NCBI RefSeq assembly: GCF_030247195.1
Contig: NC_080670.1
Location: forward strand, 164,186,080-164,250,079
From: Topomyia yanbarensis
Taxonomy: Eukaryota; Arthropoda; Insecta; Diptera; Culicidae
Direction: 5' to 3'
Length of the DNA stretch: 64,000 nucleotides
The stretch's first letter is position 1, and each line of letters starts with the position of its first letter. The position numbers were made by a program, and so were the translations under genes. The notes below the pieces were generated by a model. The model did not search any database. It was not told the DNA's origin and saw only the letters and a program-made list of their open reading frames with translations. Shown here piece after piece: positions 10,621 through 23,100 of this stretch.

Positions 10621-13081
10621 TTATTACAACGTGGAGTGCAGGTTCTGAACCTGTCCAGCGCAAATTTATACGATATGCTTTACGTCAATTGCCTTGGAAT
10701 GAACCTGCCACCATATGAGAACCGTTGCAGACTATTAGAACTACATACTTTGCAAGAACGTAGACAGTCATTAAAATTGGCGCAAAATTATTAATTAAAA
10801 AAACTATATTACAAAAAAAATATTTCCTGCGTACTTCGCTAAAGAATACCAATACCATTTTAAATATACTGTTAAATTTTTAGAGCGAGAAAAATAGTTT
10901 ATTTCGAGATACATTTCTGGCCAGTTTAGAATGTCCTATCGAGAAAAATGTGTTCAAAACTTTCAGCATGTACACTCAGGGTTTACATACGAAGTGTTGT
11001 GAATTGAACATTGGAACATTTTGATATTTTTTATCGTCTTCCATATTTCATTTTTATGATACCAAGAGTGTTATTGTTCCAAAGCCAGTAGTTTTCATTA
11101 TTGTGAAGGATCCAGGCTCTTCACAGGTTATGTATTGTGCACCCATCTTCAATTTCTCTACATTCCCTATAACCTCCCCATTCCCATCTCATCAGAGAAA
11201 TGATGAGACATAATTCTATGAATAACGAACGGTACGTGCATATTGTGTCATGTTTTGAAGTAGAATACGTCTGACGTTCAAATACTGGGGTCTCGCTTCA
11301 AAAATTTCTGCTGTGAAATTTTCCTAGCTTTTAAATGCGAATAACATCGATTCTACTGAACGAAATTGCAATATTTTTGCACTATCTTATCAGAAATATG
11401 TATATGAAATCCTTCGAAAACGACGAAGAAAATGCAAATTTTGCAAGCCTATTTAGTTAAAAAGAAGCATCCAAGCGTATCACATACGGGAAGGTTATTT
11501 ATAAGGGCTACGGCTCTACATTTTGGCATCAGTCGATGCTTACTTGCCAAACGAGCAACATGGTGACTGTACTTTCGGTAGCGTTGGTATTTGCACACAC
11601 TTGCACCTAAGTGACTCAATCAAATACGGGTAGTTCACGAATAGACATGCGCGTGTTTGTTTTTTCACTAATGCATTTGACAACTGGATTTGCGACCACT
11701 GAAAGGCGGTTGTTAGTTGGATAGTTTTGTAGGCGTGGAGCCTGAGCTATGTTAGGGTAATTACAGTTTGTTTGAAAAAGTCGCCGATTTAATCTATAGC
11801 AATTCTTGGTAGACCACCCAAAAGTAATGCCATCTGACCAAGATAAAGCACTGATTGGTTTTTATTGTTGTCACTAGTTTGCAAGCATTAGTATTTTATA
11901 TTAATTCAATTTCTTAGGGTATATTCAGCAGCGTTATAGTCCTACGTCTACAGTTCGTGCAACCCCATAGGGCTGCCCCTTGTGGTTTTCTTCTGATTTT
12001 CCTTATTGTACTCAAATATTATTTTCGCACTGTCTACTTTTAATGCAAACAAGATCAAAATAAAAACAAAGTGCCACAAGTTAGACCTGCAAAGCGGATT
12101 ACCAGAATTCATCCTTGCTGACCTATGGAACCGAAGCATATCATGTATATATGAGCGTACATTTTCACAGTTGCACACTTTTGCCTTTACAGAATCGAAA
12201 GGGTGGAGCCGGGAGAACAACGTGTTCCTCCTCGACGGATAGTTCACCGAGTAGTAGATACCTATATATATATATGCAATGTATGTAAAACTGCTTGCGA
12301 AGCAGAGCTGCTGTCAGTGTTTCTGTGTTTGTGCATATTTTTTTATTGTATTTTTAAGGTGCTTATGTACTTTTCCCGGTAGACGAATGTAAACCCGACG
12401 CATTCCATTCATACTTGGGGTCAGTGCGGCGCGGGCGGTACGTTTCTTGTTTCTCTTGCACCTTTTGTTTCTGTTTATTTAGGGAGGTTGATTTATACTG
12501 AAATAGGCCTCCGTATGTCGGCATATTTTTATCGGTACAATTACGCCAATTGCTAGATTTGCTTAAGGCGGTCGTCTGTTTTCACACATTTTTTCGGTGA
12601 TTTTGTGTGTCGAACTACACAGAATCAAATTATTTTTATTATATTTGCATTAGGTTTTTGGGGTGCACAGCAAAATGTGTCATGATGCCTGAAAAAGTAT
12701 TCGCGATCTAACGCTTGGATGTCGACCGTCAGATGGCACAAGAGTAAAGTGATAATTCTTTTATTTACATCTGTCAAAACGCATCGAAAAGCAGATTTTT
12801 AATCTTATGAACTCAATAATATTATAACAAAATGCTACCCTTCTAATGAAAAATAATGTCGATGAAGAAAATATGATTTCTACTCCTAAAAATATATAGA
12901 AGGTAAATTTCTTGTTACATCACTAAGAATTCATTCTTTCGGTTTCACGTTATACTAAATTAAAATTCGGAGATTGAAATCGGGATAGAAAACACAATAG
13001 TAGGCCGAAATCACTGTATTCAAGAGTGAAGGTGTTGATAGTCGAGGTTGTCCACCTTTGAATCCCTAAGTTGCTCTAAGC
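10621..13081. other. Intergenic stretch, no gene established
   Basis: Mostly AT-rich sequence. Overlapping ORFs on both strands at 11948-12247 were considered. The minus-strand one contains a hydrophobic run LWHFVFILILFALKVDSA that could be a signal peptide, but there is no homology, splice or codon-bias support. A (TA)n run sits at 12263-12274. A GC-richer patch at 12380-12450 is unassigned. Confidence 0.35.
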
Positions 13082-13227
13082 AAGGTCCTAGCATGCGTCA
13101 AAACTGTTAGTTTTGTGAACAGAGACAGCCTATCAAATGTAGTATTGATGGCTTAGACGCTACCATTCGCCCTTTGATCCTGTCACACATACGAGGCAGT
13201 TTTCGTTTTGACGCACGTTAGGACCTT
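13082..13227. mobile_element. Short MITE with AAGGTCCTA ends
   Basis: This 146-base element has inverted ends AAGGTCCTAGCATGCGTCAA and TTGACGCACGTTAGGACCTT. No coding capacity. No flanking duplication could be recognised. Confidence 0.7.
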
Positions 13228-13701
13228 CCCATATAAGGACTTTGGATGAATCCAAATTCTAGGTGAACATTTTTCGTATCTTAAACAACTAATCCAAGCA
13301 ACCAGAAGTTCGGAGAATACTTTAAAAGCACACTTTAAAGTTCACATAAAGTTCATAGCGAACTTTCAAGCTGCTTAAGCTTTAATGGAACCTGAAAGCT
13401 GCTTAAGCCGCTATTATAACATAAAATGTATTGCAAAATTACTTAAAACGGGAAGCTTATGCAGTTCTTGGTTGCTTGGGAACCTAACTCCAACAACACA
13501 AAAATAATTCCGGGTCTCGATAATTCGCAACAGAATATCGCTTTCGACTGAGTGTTTTGTAATGTTTCTCCTAACATAATTAAAATAGAACAACCATTGT
13601 GCATCAACAACGCAAGAATACTTTCGTCATCATTTGACTGGTACCAATAATGAAATCTAGTCGGCGCGTCGAGCTGATGAGTTTCACGTTTGAGAGTCAA
13701 T

Positions 13702-13922
13702 GAAAGAGATTATAACTACTAGAGGGAGCTAAGCGCTACTGTCTTCATGTATTAACGGACTGAAACCTGGGGTCTCGCTCTAGCATATTGTATCCAATTA
13801 CTTTGACTTGTGTGTACAATATGGGCAGTATGTGTCAAATAATGGGGCTAGTATATGTAAGAGCGAGATAAATCATCAGTGTTGACAGCGGCATGCGACC
13901 TCTAGCGGTTATAATCTCTTTT
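13702..13922. mobile_element. hAT-like MITE with 8-base target duplication
   Basis: Ends are GAAAGAGATTATAACTACTA and GCGGTTATAATCTCTTTT, nearly exact inverses. The element is flanked by GAGTCAAT at 13694-13701 and 13923-13930. The 8-base duplication is typical of hAT-superfamily insertions. 221 bases, non-coding. Confidence 0.8.
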
Positions 13923-14115
13923 GAGTCAATCTGTGCACAAAAACGGTAGACCAATAGCTGCCTCGATTCCGGATGTTCTGCTTTTCAGAAAACAATAATT
14001 CGAGAAACGTGTTAACCGTGGCTGCAGTCGGAATTTCGTAACAAATTCTTTAAACGATTTTGCTTCGATAATGTTACGTTTCATAGCGTTATTTACTATC
14101 CCCGGTCACAACATA

Positions 14116-14885
14116 TCGTCGCTGTTGTGCTATCTTATGACAAGCGCCATTTTGTACATTTGGAGAAAAACGATTTTTAAAGCTTGAGATTGAATATCTT
14201 GAAACTTATAAATGGTATAAACAATTCAAAGAAGACAAATAATGCTTCTATCTATTCTGCATTAATCTCTCAAATATTACGAAAATCAGTTAACTACATT
14301 GCGAGTTTTCTTTAAAAATGTAAACAAAAGTCGGTCTCACACGTGTCAGGTGTGTATTGATGACAAAATTTGTTTGGCATGTCATAATCGTGCATGGAAA
14401 ATTTTCCATAGAAAAAAATCATCAATTATTAACTCTTATTCATTTCTTTGGCTTCATTTGGTCTATAAACAATCGGTGAGATGCATTTTGAAGGAAATGA
14501 GTCAGGGAATCTAGAAAAATTAGCTATTTTTGTTTACAGTGTTGTCAATTATGCTATATTTCCAGTTTAAAACTTAAATTGCATTTTTCTCACAGTTCGT
14601 GCATTTTTGTTTCGAAAATGATTATTCCATTGTGTTTATCAGATAGTTTTACATATAAAAACATCTCATACATAAAGATAAGTAGAGCCAATCCCCAGAC
14701 ACAGTCATTTGAAGCAAAAAATTAAAAATTTCTCAGCGCGTTTCTCGCTATATCTCAGTAACCAAGCAGAATTTCAAAATTCTGTAAACACCACTTTGTA
14801 GAGATTTTTTAGACAAGTAATGTGGCATATCTAACTCAGTTTACCCCAAAATGGCGTTTGTCATAAGATAGCACAACAGCGACGA
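14116..14885. mobile_element. TA-flanked DNA transposon, non-autonomous
   Basis: Inverted ends of about 38 bases begin TCGTCGCTGTTGTGCTATCT and end AGATAGCACAACAGCGACGA. Both are flanked by TA (14114-14115, 14886-14887). The 770-base interior has only a 71-codon chance ORF. The TA duplication suggests a Tc1/mariner- or PIF-type mobiliser, but no transposase is present to decide. Confidence 0.8.
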
Positions 14886-15104
14886 TATGACATTGGGTCG
14901 TACCCCTTCCCCTAGATGCACTACGCAATTTATGAATGATCCCTAAGTTAAAATATTTAGTATTTTATTTTTATATGGAAGCTTTATGTGTGTCATATAG
15001 TGAGATATAAAAAGATATTTAAAAAGTATTCTTAAATCTTATTTTCCACAAAAAAACCCAAAACATTTGAAGTTAAATTTTGGAGACTCATATGGGTCCA
15101 TCTA

Positions 15105-15585
15105 TAAATGACTAGCATTATATGGGGGAGGGGGAGTTTTGTATTTTGTGATGATATGTGACGATAGGGGGTAGGGGGTCATGTCATGCTACTTAGCTTT
15201 TTTAAAGAGGAACAGGAGTTGACCCTAGGGGCAGATCACTCTAAGAATGTTTAACAAATTTGCATCAAATTGAAAAAATGCATTTAATTTTCATTTTTGC
15301 ATCAGCTTTCCACTGCCTCGCAGAAAAGTTTGTTTAACAAACGCTGATCCACTTTGTTCGACGTTTTGTTAAATGTAGGGCTAGTTTTTCTGTAGGGTTT
15401 TGACGTCTTACACGCAACGCAAACAACATTGCACGCAACGCAAAATACATTATGAATTTCTATTTTGATAGAAATAAATGCATTTAATTTCGCTGATTTT
15501 TAAAAATGCATCACAAGTGATCTGCCCCTAGAGTTGACCTGATGTCACGACAATCTTACCCGTTTCATCTAACATCGGTTTTATT
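15105..15585 (+). mobile_element. MITE related to 49577, split by a nested hAT-like MITE
   Basis: The block CATCTATAAATGACTAGCAT followed by a G-rich run, TTTGTGATGATATGTGACGA and CTTAGCTTTTTTAAA closely matches 49585-49700. The common mosquito-type end CATAAATGACGTACC is degenerate here. A second, complete element (15225-15531) sits inside it. Right limit is uncertain. Confidence 0.6.
15225..15531. mobile_element. hAT-like MITE with CTAGGGGCAGATCACT ends
   Basis: The inverted ends CTAGGGGCAGATCACT and AGTGATCTGCCCCTAG match perfectly. An 8-base duplication AGTTGACC flanks it at 15217-15224 and 15532-15539. 307 bases, non-coding, with two ACGCAACGCAAA repeats inside. Confidence 0.85.
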
Positions 15586-15598
15586 TTTTTTTATATTT

Positions 15599-15845
15599 GG
15601 CCTGTGTTAAGCCAAAGAGGACCAAGCGCCATTTTGAGGTACTTTATCTAAAATCGCTCCAGCATCCAATGTAGCACCAGGAACTCTAATATCTGTTATG
15701 TTTTGGGAACCCAAATAGCAAACGAAAGCAAGCCAGTGTTCTTTAACTTTCTATGTAAATGATAAGTTATCGAAAAATTAATTTTGGTACGAAAAATACA
15801 CGAAAAAAATTATGGCGCTTAGCTCGGTTTGGCTTAACGCAGGCC
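15599..15845. mobile_element. MITE with GGCCTGTGTTAAGCC ends
   Basis: Ends GGCCTGTGTTAAGCCAAAGA and TTTGGCTTAACGCAGGCC are inverted, with CAAGCGCCAT/ATGGCGCTTA continuing the arms. ATTT flanks both sides (15595-15598, 15846-15849). 247 bases, non-coding. The superfamily is not evident from a 4-base duplication alone. Confidence 0.75.
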
Positions 15846-16500
15846 ATTTAACGGATACAACGCTGGACCTGAAGGTATTCCATCCGTAGTACTGAAAAAC
15901 TGCTCAAGTAGCCTTTTCGTGCCATTAGCAATGCACTTCAATACCTCCCTACAGTCACGAACTTTCCCCGTTTCGTGGAAAAAATCGTATATCTTCCCAG
16001 TCTTCAAAAAGGGGATTAAATACGATATTTCGAATATCGCCCATAATTGCTTGAACTACATATCAGAAACTCAACACGGCTTTATGCCTAATCGATTAAC
16101 CACAGAAAACAGACATTTAGGCTAGAACAATTTTTTTTCAAAAACCTGTGTAAACTTTCAAATTGATAAACGTTGGAAATCCGTGTTTCACTATTGCCAT
16201 CTGCGCAACTGTTTGCTATACGTGTTTGACAGCTGCACTCTAACTGCATTGAATCGATCACTGCGCCATCTACAAACGTTTGCCAAACGTGTTTCAGACG
16301 TCTGATTTATTCGGAATCTCAGTAGCGGGTATTCACACACGATTCAAATCGAGCCTAAACGTCTGTTATCTGTGGATTAACTTTCACGAATCTAGTATCA
16401 TACACTTCTTTTATTTTGAAATCATTACAAAAACGTCAACAGGTCGACTCTATCTGCACCGATTTCACCGCAGCCTTCGACTAAATTCACCATCATATAC
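15846..16500 (+). pseudogene. Jockey/CR1-like reverse transcriptase fragment, interrupted by a MITE
   Basis: The frame reads GPEGIPSVVLKNC (RT motif 1), FPVSWKKSYIFPVFKKG (motif 2), a small deletion, then QHGFMPNRLT (motif 3). After the MITE at 16101-16374 it resumes in frame, reaching DSICTDFTAAFD (motif 4/A with a catalytic Asp) and a stop just before the gap at 16501. Upstream and downstream parts are missing or hidden in the gap. It lies just beyond the last visible DeSI-1 exon, on the opposite strand. Confidence 0.8.
16101..16374. mobile_element. MITE, CACAGAGAACA-ended family, copy 3, inserted in an RT frame
   Basis: Starts CACAGAAAACAGACATTTAG and ends CTAAACGTCTGTTATCTGTG, with 7-base flanks GATTAAC (16094-16100 and 16375-16381). 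The interrupted RT frame is continuous across the insert if one GATTAAC copy and the element are ignored, which fixes the insertion boundaries. The body is shorter (274 bases) and different in sequence from copies 1 and 2, so only the termini are shared. Confidence 0.85.
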
Positions 16501-17000
16501 NNNNNNNNNNNNNNNNNNNNNNNNNNNNNNNNNNNNNNNNNNNNNNNNNNNNNNNNNNNNNNNNNNNNNNNNNNNNNNNNNNNNNNNNNNNNNNNNNNNN
16601 NNNNNNNNNNNNNNNNNNNNNNNNNNNNNNNNNNNNNNNNNNNNNNNNNNNNNNNNNNNNNNNNNNNNNNNNNNNNNNNNNNNNNNNNNNNNNNNNNNNN
16701 NNNNNNNNNNNNNNNNNNNNNNNNNNNNNNNNNNNNNNNNNNNNNNNNNNNNNNNNNNNNNNNNNNNNNNNNNNNNNNNNNNNNNNNNNNNNNNNNNNNN
16801 NNNNNNNNNNNNNNNNNNNNNNNNNNNNNNNNNNNNNNNNNNNNNNNNNNNNNNNNNNNNNNNNNNNNNNNNNNNNNNNNNNNNNNNNNNNNNNNNNNNN
16901 NNNNNNNNNNNNNNNNNNNNNNNNNNNNNNNNNNNNNNNNNNNNNNNNNNNNNNNNNNNNNNNNNNNNNNNNNNNNNNNNNNNNNNNNNNNNNNNNNNNN
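16501..17000. other. Assembly gap (500 N)
   Basis: Exactly 500 undetermined bases, probably a placeholder length. The left flank is RT sequence, the right flank is DeSI-1 exon 5. Any reading frame crossing it is an artefact. Confidence 1.
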
Positions 17001-17103
17001 CTCCCAACAGCAGGTATTGGTGCAGCTCGTCTACTGCTATTTGTTCCTCTTCGGAGAGTTTTCCGTCTACAAGGTTCACCAAACATTCTAGTTCCAGTTT
17101 GGG
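17001..17103 (-). CDS. DeSI-1-like exon 5, truncated by the gap
   Basis: 103 bases encode residues 290-323 ([20 protein letters not shown] and [14 protein letters not shown]). The acceptor is TATTGTAG|CC after a 61-base intron, the only short intron of the gene. The continuous frame and conserved-looking amphipathic helices support it as coding. What follows is in the gap; an alpha-helical C-terminal domain such as PUL is possible but only a guess. Confidence 0.85.
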
Positions 17104-20100
17104 CTACAATACAAAAAATCACAATCAATAAAATCAAATGCAAAGTATACTGACAATCTCTTACATCCACTTCCTTGAATATAATCGGTTGTTCACGATT
17201 CTTTTTACGCTCTTCCTCAGCCAATCGTTCAGCTTCTTCCTCCTTCAGTACCTTCTCCGAGGGCAGCATTTCTGGTGGGATCGAACCATTAACTCCGTTG
17301 AGGCCATTTTGTGCGTCCGCTTCACTCTCAGACATTTCGGTCGAGTTTGGATCACTGTCAGTAGGATTACGTTCCTTTTTAGACTTTTTCTCTTTTTTCT
17401 TACTGTTCTTATCGATCTTGTCCCGAATCTTATTCCGCCGTTCGTTCAGCTCCTGTGACTGTTGACGAGCTTGCTCGATCTGACTGTTGAGTTGTTCTAA
17501 ATCTGGACTTGGTGCCCGATTGCTACCGAGGCCAATAAAGTCCGATTCGTACTGGAAGTTTGCAGTCGGGTCACCACCCGAGCTCAGGCTTTCGATTAGC
17601 GGCGCAAAGCTCTGGCCTAAGGGAGTCGACAGAAACTCTTGGGGCAGATCGAGAATGTACTTTGGGATACCGACGCCACACAGAAACTGGCACAGGTCTT
17701 CGCTGAAGGTGTTGCAGTTGTGATGTAGCAGGTTGTATCTGGAACCTCTGGAAAAGGATGAAAAATGTGGTTTAGAAGTCATCTATGTGCCACGCGGATA
17801 ATATGAAGGGTACGAAAAAGTCCAAGCTCGTCGGGGTCATTTAACTGAGTTTTTGTTTTTTTTCTTTCTCATAGGATGGTTATACAATCACGACTTTAAA
17901 ACCGAGACACGGAGGATTTCGGAAAACATATGTTTGAAGGATTCAAAATGTTCAAAATCCTTTCCTTTTGTGTCTTTGCACTGAATGGAACTCGTGTCTT
18001 ACTACTAAAACCAATCTTTACTCTCTTTCCTGCCTTATACCCTCAGAACAGTATCAACGGATTACTTCGCGGAAAGGCTATTTTCCACATCTTTCGTTTG
18101 CTATCATTTTTTTTCGCAGTTCACTCGGAATCTCGCTTAATTCATACATTAGATCATTTAGATCCTCTGTATATCGAGGGGAGGGAGGCATTACGCATCA
18201 CGTTTCGAAATTTTTTAGAGTCGCGGTGGCAACTGGAGGGTTAATAATACTTGTATCAGGATGTTTTTTAATAAAAAATGAAACGGATACTAATTTCTAA
18301 CTAATATAACAATAAATTAGAGTAGTTAGTGAGGAGATCATAGATTCTAATGTTAGCTGTAGCTAATTTTGCTAAAGAGGGGCGTATTAGAACTGTTTAC
18401 CCTACTCAAATGAAAGGTGTAAAATTGCCATATGCTGCTATTTAATTTTATATGGTTCGTAGTTCTAGTTTCGGTGTTATGGGTTGAAGAGTGCGGCAAC
18501 ACATAAAATATCAAAATAACGCAAACATTATTAAACTATTTTCTTGATTGCTGGAATTTGTGATTCTGGCTCACTGACGCCCAATTAAACCCTATTTGAC
18601 CCCTTTGGCCACCTACAATGGAGCCGAAAGGTTCGAGGTAGTGACGAAGGCCTCGAATAAAATGCACATCTCGTTTATCGGGCTGGCTGCCTCGATTGTC
18701 ACAAGCTTGAATGAAAGGTTTGGTACCCTCATTAACCGCGATCGAGTTTCGTTTAGATCCTAGTTCTAGAATGAGATCCCACATGACATTTCCTGAACCT
18801 TTTTGCCTATCTCATATAGAAAGGATTTGTTCGTGTTGATAAATGTTGAAACACTACGCTTGTGTAACCTGGTGGACTAGTTTAGTCCTTCATTACGTAG
18901 TATTATTATTACATTAGTCTCATTTAAAATCTTAAAGCTGTTTATGTCCATATTGCCACATTTTTGCATGAATTATGTTTCTATCTGCTTGCCACTCCAG
19001 CACATAGGGTGATGTGCCTATTATGGCAGTAGAGCCTATTGTGACCCTATTTCGTACCCCTTGGTTTCGAACCAAGCATATGAGATAATGACAATATCGA
19101 TTTGGCTAAAACAGGTGTGCAAAAAAAGCTCAAGTTATATTCTTTATTTGTTGTGCACATACGTATTCAGAACTATCCACTAAATCCAACTTTTAATTAA
19201 AACAAAATCACCTTATTGAAATATCTGCTAATCCGCCTCACTCGCGTAGTGAACCGAAACAGGACGCAACGGCGCTTAGCAAAATAAACACTTTCGAGCC
19301 AGCATTTACCGCCTCATATCTCGTTATTCCGGCACAAATATATTAAATATTGCACTGATACATACCTTTATTTTAGCTGGAGAACCTTTTTACGATTATT
19401 TCACTTTAAAAGCACTCGTCAAACACTAGAATAGGCCTAGTGTTATAATAGGATAAAACTAAATACGGGGGTTCCTATTATTGGCATGTTTTGCTGATAC
19501 ACTACCACAATCAAAACCAACTTTTTGCATCCATCATACAGAAAAGAATCACCAGTGCGGCCAAACCAAAACATGAACTTGAAAACATAATGTTATGCAA
19601 TTTCAGGTATAAGTAATCAATTATTTCAAGTTATTCAACTAATTGTTGATCGCAGATATTTTATTTTCATCTGCACATACAATTTGGATCGGGAGGAAGT
19701 AATGTGTGATGTGAACTTTATATTCCAGTTGTTAACTTTCGCATGGTTATTTCCTGCATGCGCAGTTCTGGGCGCTCTTCTACTAACAGCTGATGAGTTT
19801 CTTTCGTGTGCGTAATGTTTACGTTTGTTTTGATCGGCTGAAAAAAGCAGAATAATTCGTTTTACAAATCACGCGTTGGCGTCCATGATCTGGATACCTA
19901 GTTAGAATCGACGCAAATGAAATATGAGGCATTGCGTTTCAACTAGATTGTTTTTCGATGAGCTGGAAATCGGCACACCCATGAGGCGATAATTGGAACG
20001 TTCAGGTGGGAATAGATGCACAGAATAGAACATTTATTTTCATTTATGCTGAAAATTGAGACAATTCTGCCAAATAAGCATTATACAGATGTTTAAGAAA

Positions 20101-23100
20101 CAGTACACTGATACTTTATTCTGAAAAAGGTTATAGGTAATATGGCTTCTTTTTAAGTTGTTCAAAAAATAGTGCGACCCTCTCCATAATGGTGCCAAAA
20201 TAGGCTCATCACCCTATATACAGTTCAATTGTTTGTAAAGCTTGGTGTGCGGCATCTCTCACGAAATTACCCTAATTGACAAGTATGGTACAGATCGTAT
20301 TTCACTAATTTTGAAACAACGTAACTTACACCAATACGTGGTTGTTTCGATACATGAACATTAGTTCTGCTCATAACTTCTTAAATGTGAACAGTATAAC
20401 GTCACTGATATGGTGAAAGTGGATACAGTAGACTTTCAACTGCAACTTCAACTTTCCTTATTTGATAAACATTTCACCTTGCCAACAAATGGTCGAATCT
20501 TGCAACAACTCGGTCGAAATTATTTATATTTGACGATTTTAACGCTGAACATACATATTAGTTAGCGTATCTTTTTTTTTCGAAAATTCTTATTAAATCC
20601 ACATGAGATCAATAGAAGAACGGCACGAAGTGGTCGGAAAATGAAAAGCAAAAGCATCAACTACTATTTTACGTTTTAACCCTAGAACGTTGCACTGGGG
20701 TACAAATGTACCCCACGCCTTCTTTGAAGCCGTGTGAAAACGAGAATTCGGCATTTACCGACCTGGGACCCTAACCATAATTAAATTTAGAGTTCCTAGT
20801 AAGAGTAGGAAAAGTTGGTATAGCCAGTTTGCTTATAGCCTTTGTGGAAGCAGGTGTCCAAGTTGGCGTGGGGTACATTTATACCCCAGTGTACGGTTGC
20901 CGTTAGTGTTTCGTCAGGTTTTGTGCGGTTAGTGGAAATGTGACTCGTGACAATAATTCAAATACTGGTTGTTTTATTACGTAAGTAACAATTAGTATTG
21001 AATAATCGTTTTTAATCATTTATTTTATAATTTAATTTAATTTTGAAGTGAAACAAAAAATCGTTCTTATTTTGGCTGATTTTTATTGTTTAATTGTTTA
21101 TTTTTTACAGTTTTTCAAAGCAATGGCTCGAAAGTTCAATTTGCGCACAATAATTGCTGTAACAGTAACGTTGCGTGTTACCAATGTATTACTGGTCAGA
21201 AATATTTTTTCATTTCAATTTCCACCCCATTTGGTGGTATTTTTCAAAACACGATTTTTAAACTTTCACCCTTCAAAATAAATGCACATTTTCAAAAATA
21301 TCGAAATTCCTTTTTATAACGGTGGTGGTCAGCTGTTTTCGTCCGCGTCCCTTATCACCAATTTTTATACAGTGATTCATCAGCAGTGCTATCTTTGAAA
21401 ATGAACCACCTTGGTTATGCAACTAATTTTTTCCGATCTTTTTTTAAATGCAAATAATTAAGCAATCTTCATTTCGGTATATTCTGAATTGCACATATTT
21501 TGTCGTATGTAATTTTAAATGTACTTTCATTTGATGGCATTGTAAGGGAACACGTATCCGCCGGTTGATGCCAATCAAGCTGACATTTCTTTAGATTGAA
21601 CAAACTAATTTATTTGTTTGTTTAGTGTTTATTTGACCAACTAGGAAACGAATCCACTGGGTCTTTAATGCGGGTGGGAAATACGCATGGTTGAATTATG
21701 TATGAGGGTGGAGAATTGGCAATTCGCAAGATCAATTCAAATCCAATTACCAATGTGCGGCAATTATTTCAGCACGAGGAACAAATGTTTTATGGTCATA
21801 TTTAATGCTTTACTTTTAGTCAATTAACTCATCAGTCAATTATACTGAGCTAAGAATAAGTACGTACTATTTGGAAACGGGGGGTGTTTGATTCATGCAT
21901 GATGTTAGTATCGTTTAGGAACGCAGCATTGTAATATCGGAACGTTTACTCGAACGAGGTGGAAAATTTCAAGCTACGGGATCTCAATATGCTTGTGATT
22001 ATACCAATAAGGACCATTTATAAATTCTGCCACGCTATTAGGAGGAAGAGATATGACTAATTGTGATATAAATGGGAGGGGAGTACGTTATGTGCTTTGA
22101 CGCAATCGGCCGTTTTACGCACAATTGCGCCATGTATACAGGATATTCCATAGAACATGAACACTTTTGCGACTAGCGGCATAAAAGTGCTACCACAAAA
22201 TGAAGGAAAAACTAAAAGAATTTGATTCGTATTAGACCAAGGGGAAAAATAACGTGGTAATATGAAAGAGAGTTAGTTATTATTGGGTAATCTTTGCGTG
22301 ACATAATTTTTTAGTGTTCCACCATACCACTTTTAAACTCATTGTTTACGGTACATTTTACATTGTCGACAACACTCCCGACAGCCGGCTGTCCGGACTT
22401 CAAGTTGTTTTCGATGAAACAATCTCGATAAACGATTACCTAGAATCTAAACGCCTAGAACATCTACGTATCCTACAGTCAATAAACTATTCAAACATCT
22501 TATGCACGAAAGTATATTCTCAGTCGCATTGCTTGCTTGAAGCGAATCCTGACTAACAACCCGCCCACTACCCAATCCGTGATACTTATGGGAATGTCAC
22601 TGAGTCGGAGCCTCCGTTAAGTAAGTACCACATCAACACTTCCTTTCTCATCCCAAGTTACGGTAAAGATGGTCGTGGCCCGCAATGGTGGCTCTCAGGT
22701 GAAACTCTCGCTTGAACTGGATCAATTGTTATTCCCAAACAATGCTCCTCAAGTAGTATGGCTGGAAATGAGAGTCATCAGTCTGCAATCTACGAAGTAT
22801 ACCGTGCTTACGCAACGCAACGCAATATCAAAATTTCTTTTTATACCGTTTTAAGACCATTCTTTCAACTTTTAGAATCATGAAAAAAGTGGCAGCACTG
22901 CCGAATCGCTCGAACGTGTCTTTCTGTTCGTGCAATATTTACCAAAGTTTTCCAGTAGTATATAATGTGCTTTACGGAAAATCGAAGTCAATCATTCACA
23001 TAGTCATTTCTTCTATAGAGTTACTTGTTAATAGGTGTGAATAGCGTGAAAATCGAGAGATTTTATGTAGTGATTTTATCGTCACATTCTGATAACTTTG

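Noticed and set aside
11948..12247. Small minus-strand ORF with a hydrophobic, signal-like stretch
   Set aside because: No homology, no splice support, and an equally long ORF lies on the opposite strand; kept only as a remark.
16280..17782. Long ORFs of 205-429 residues crossing the N gap
   Set aside because: Most residues are undetermined, and the minus-strand one reads through intron 4 and starts in intron 3; only exons 4 and 5 are real.
21048..21281. Possible piggyBac transposase start ([12 protein letters not shown])
   Set aside because: Too short and without any piggyBac DDD motif; no continuation downstream.
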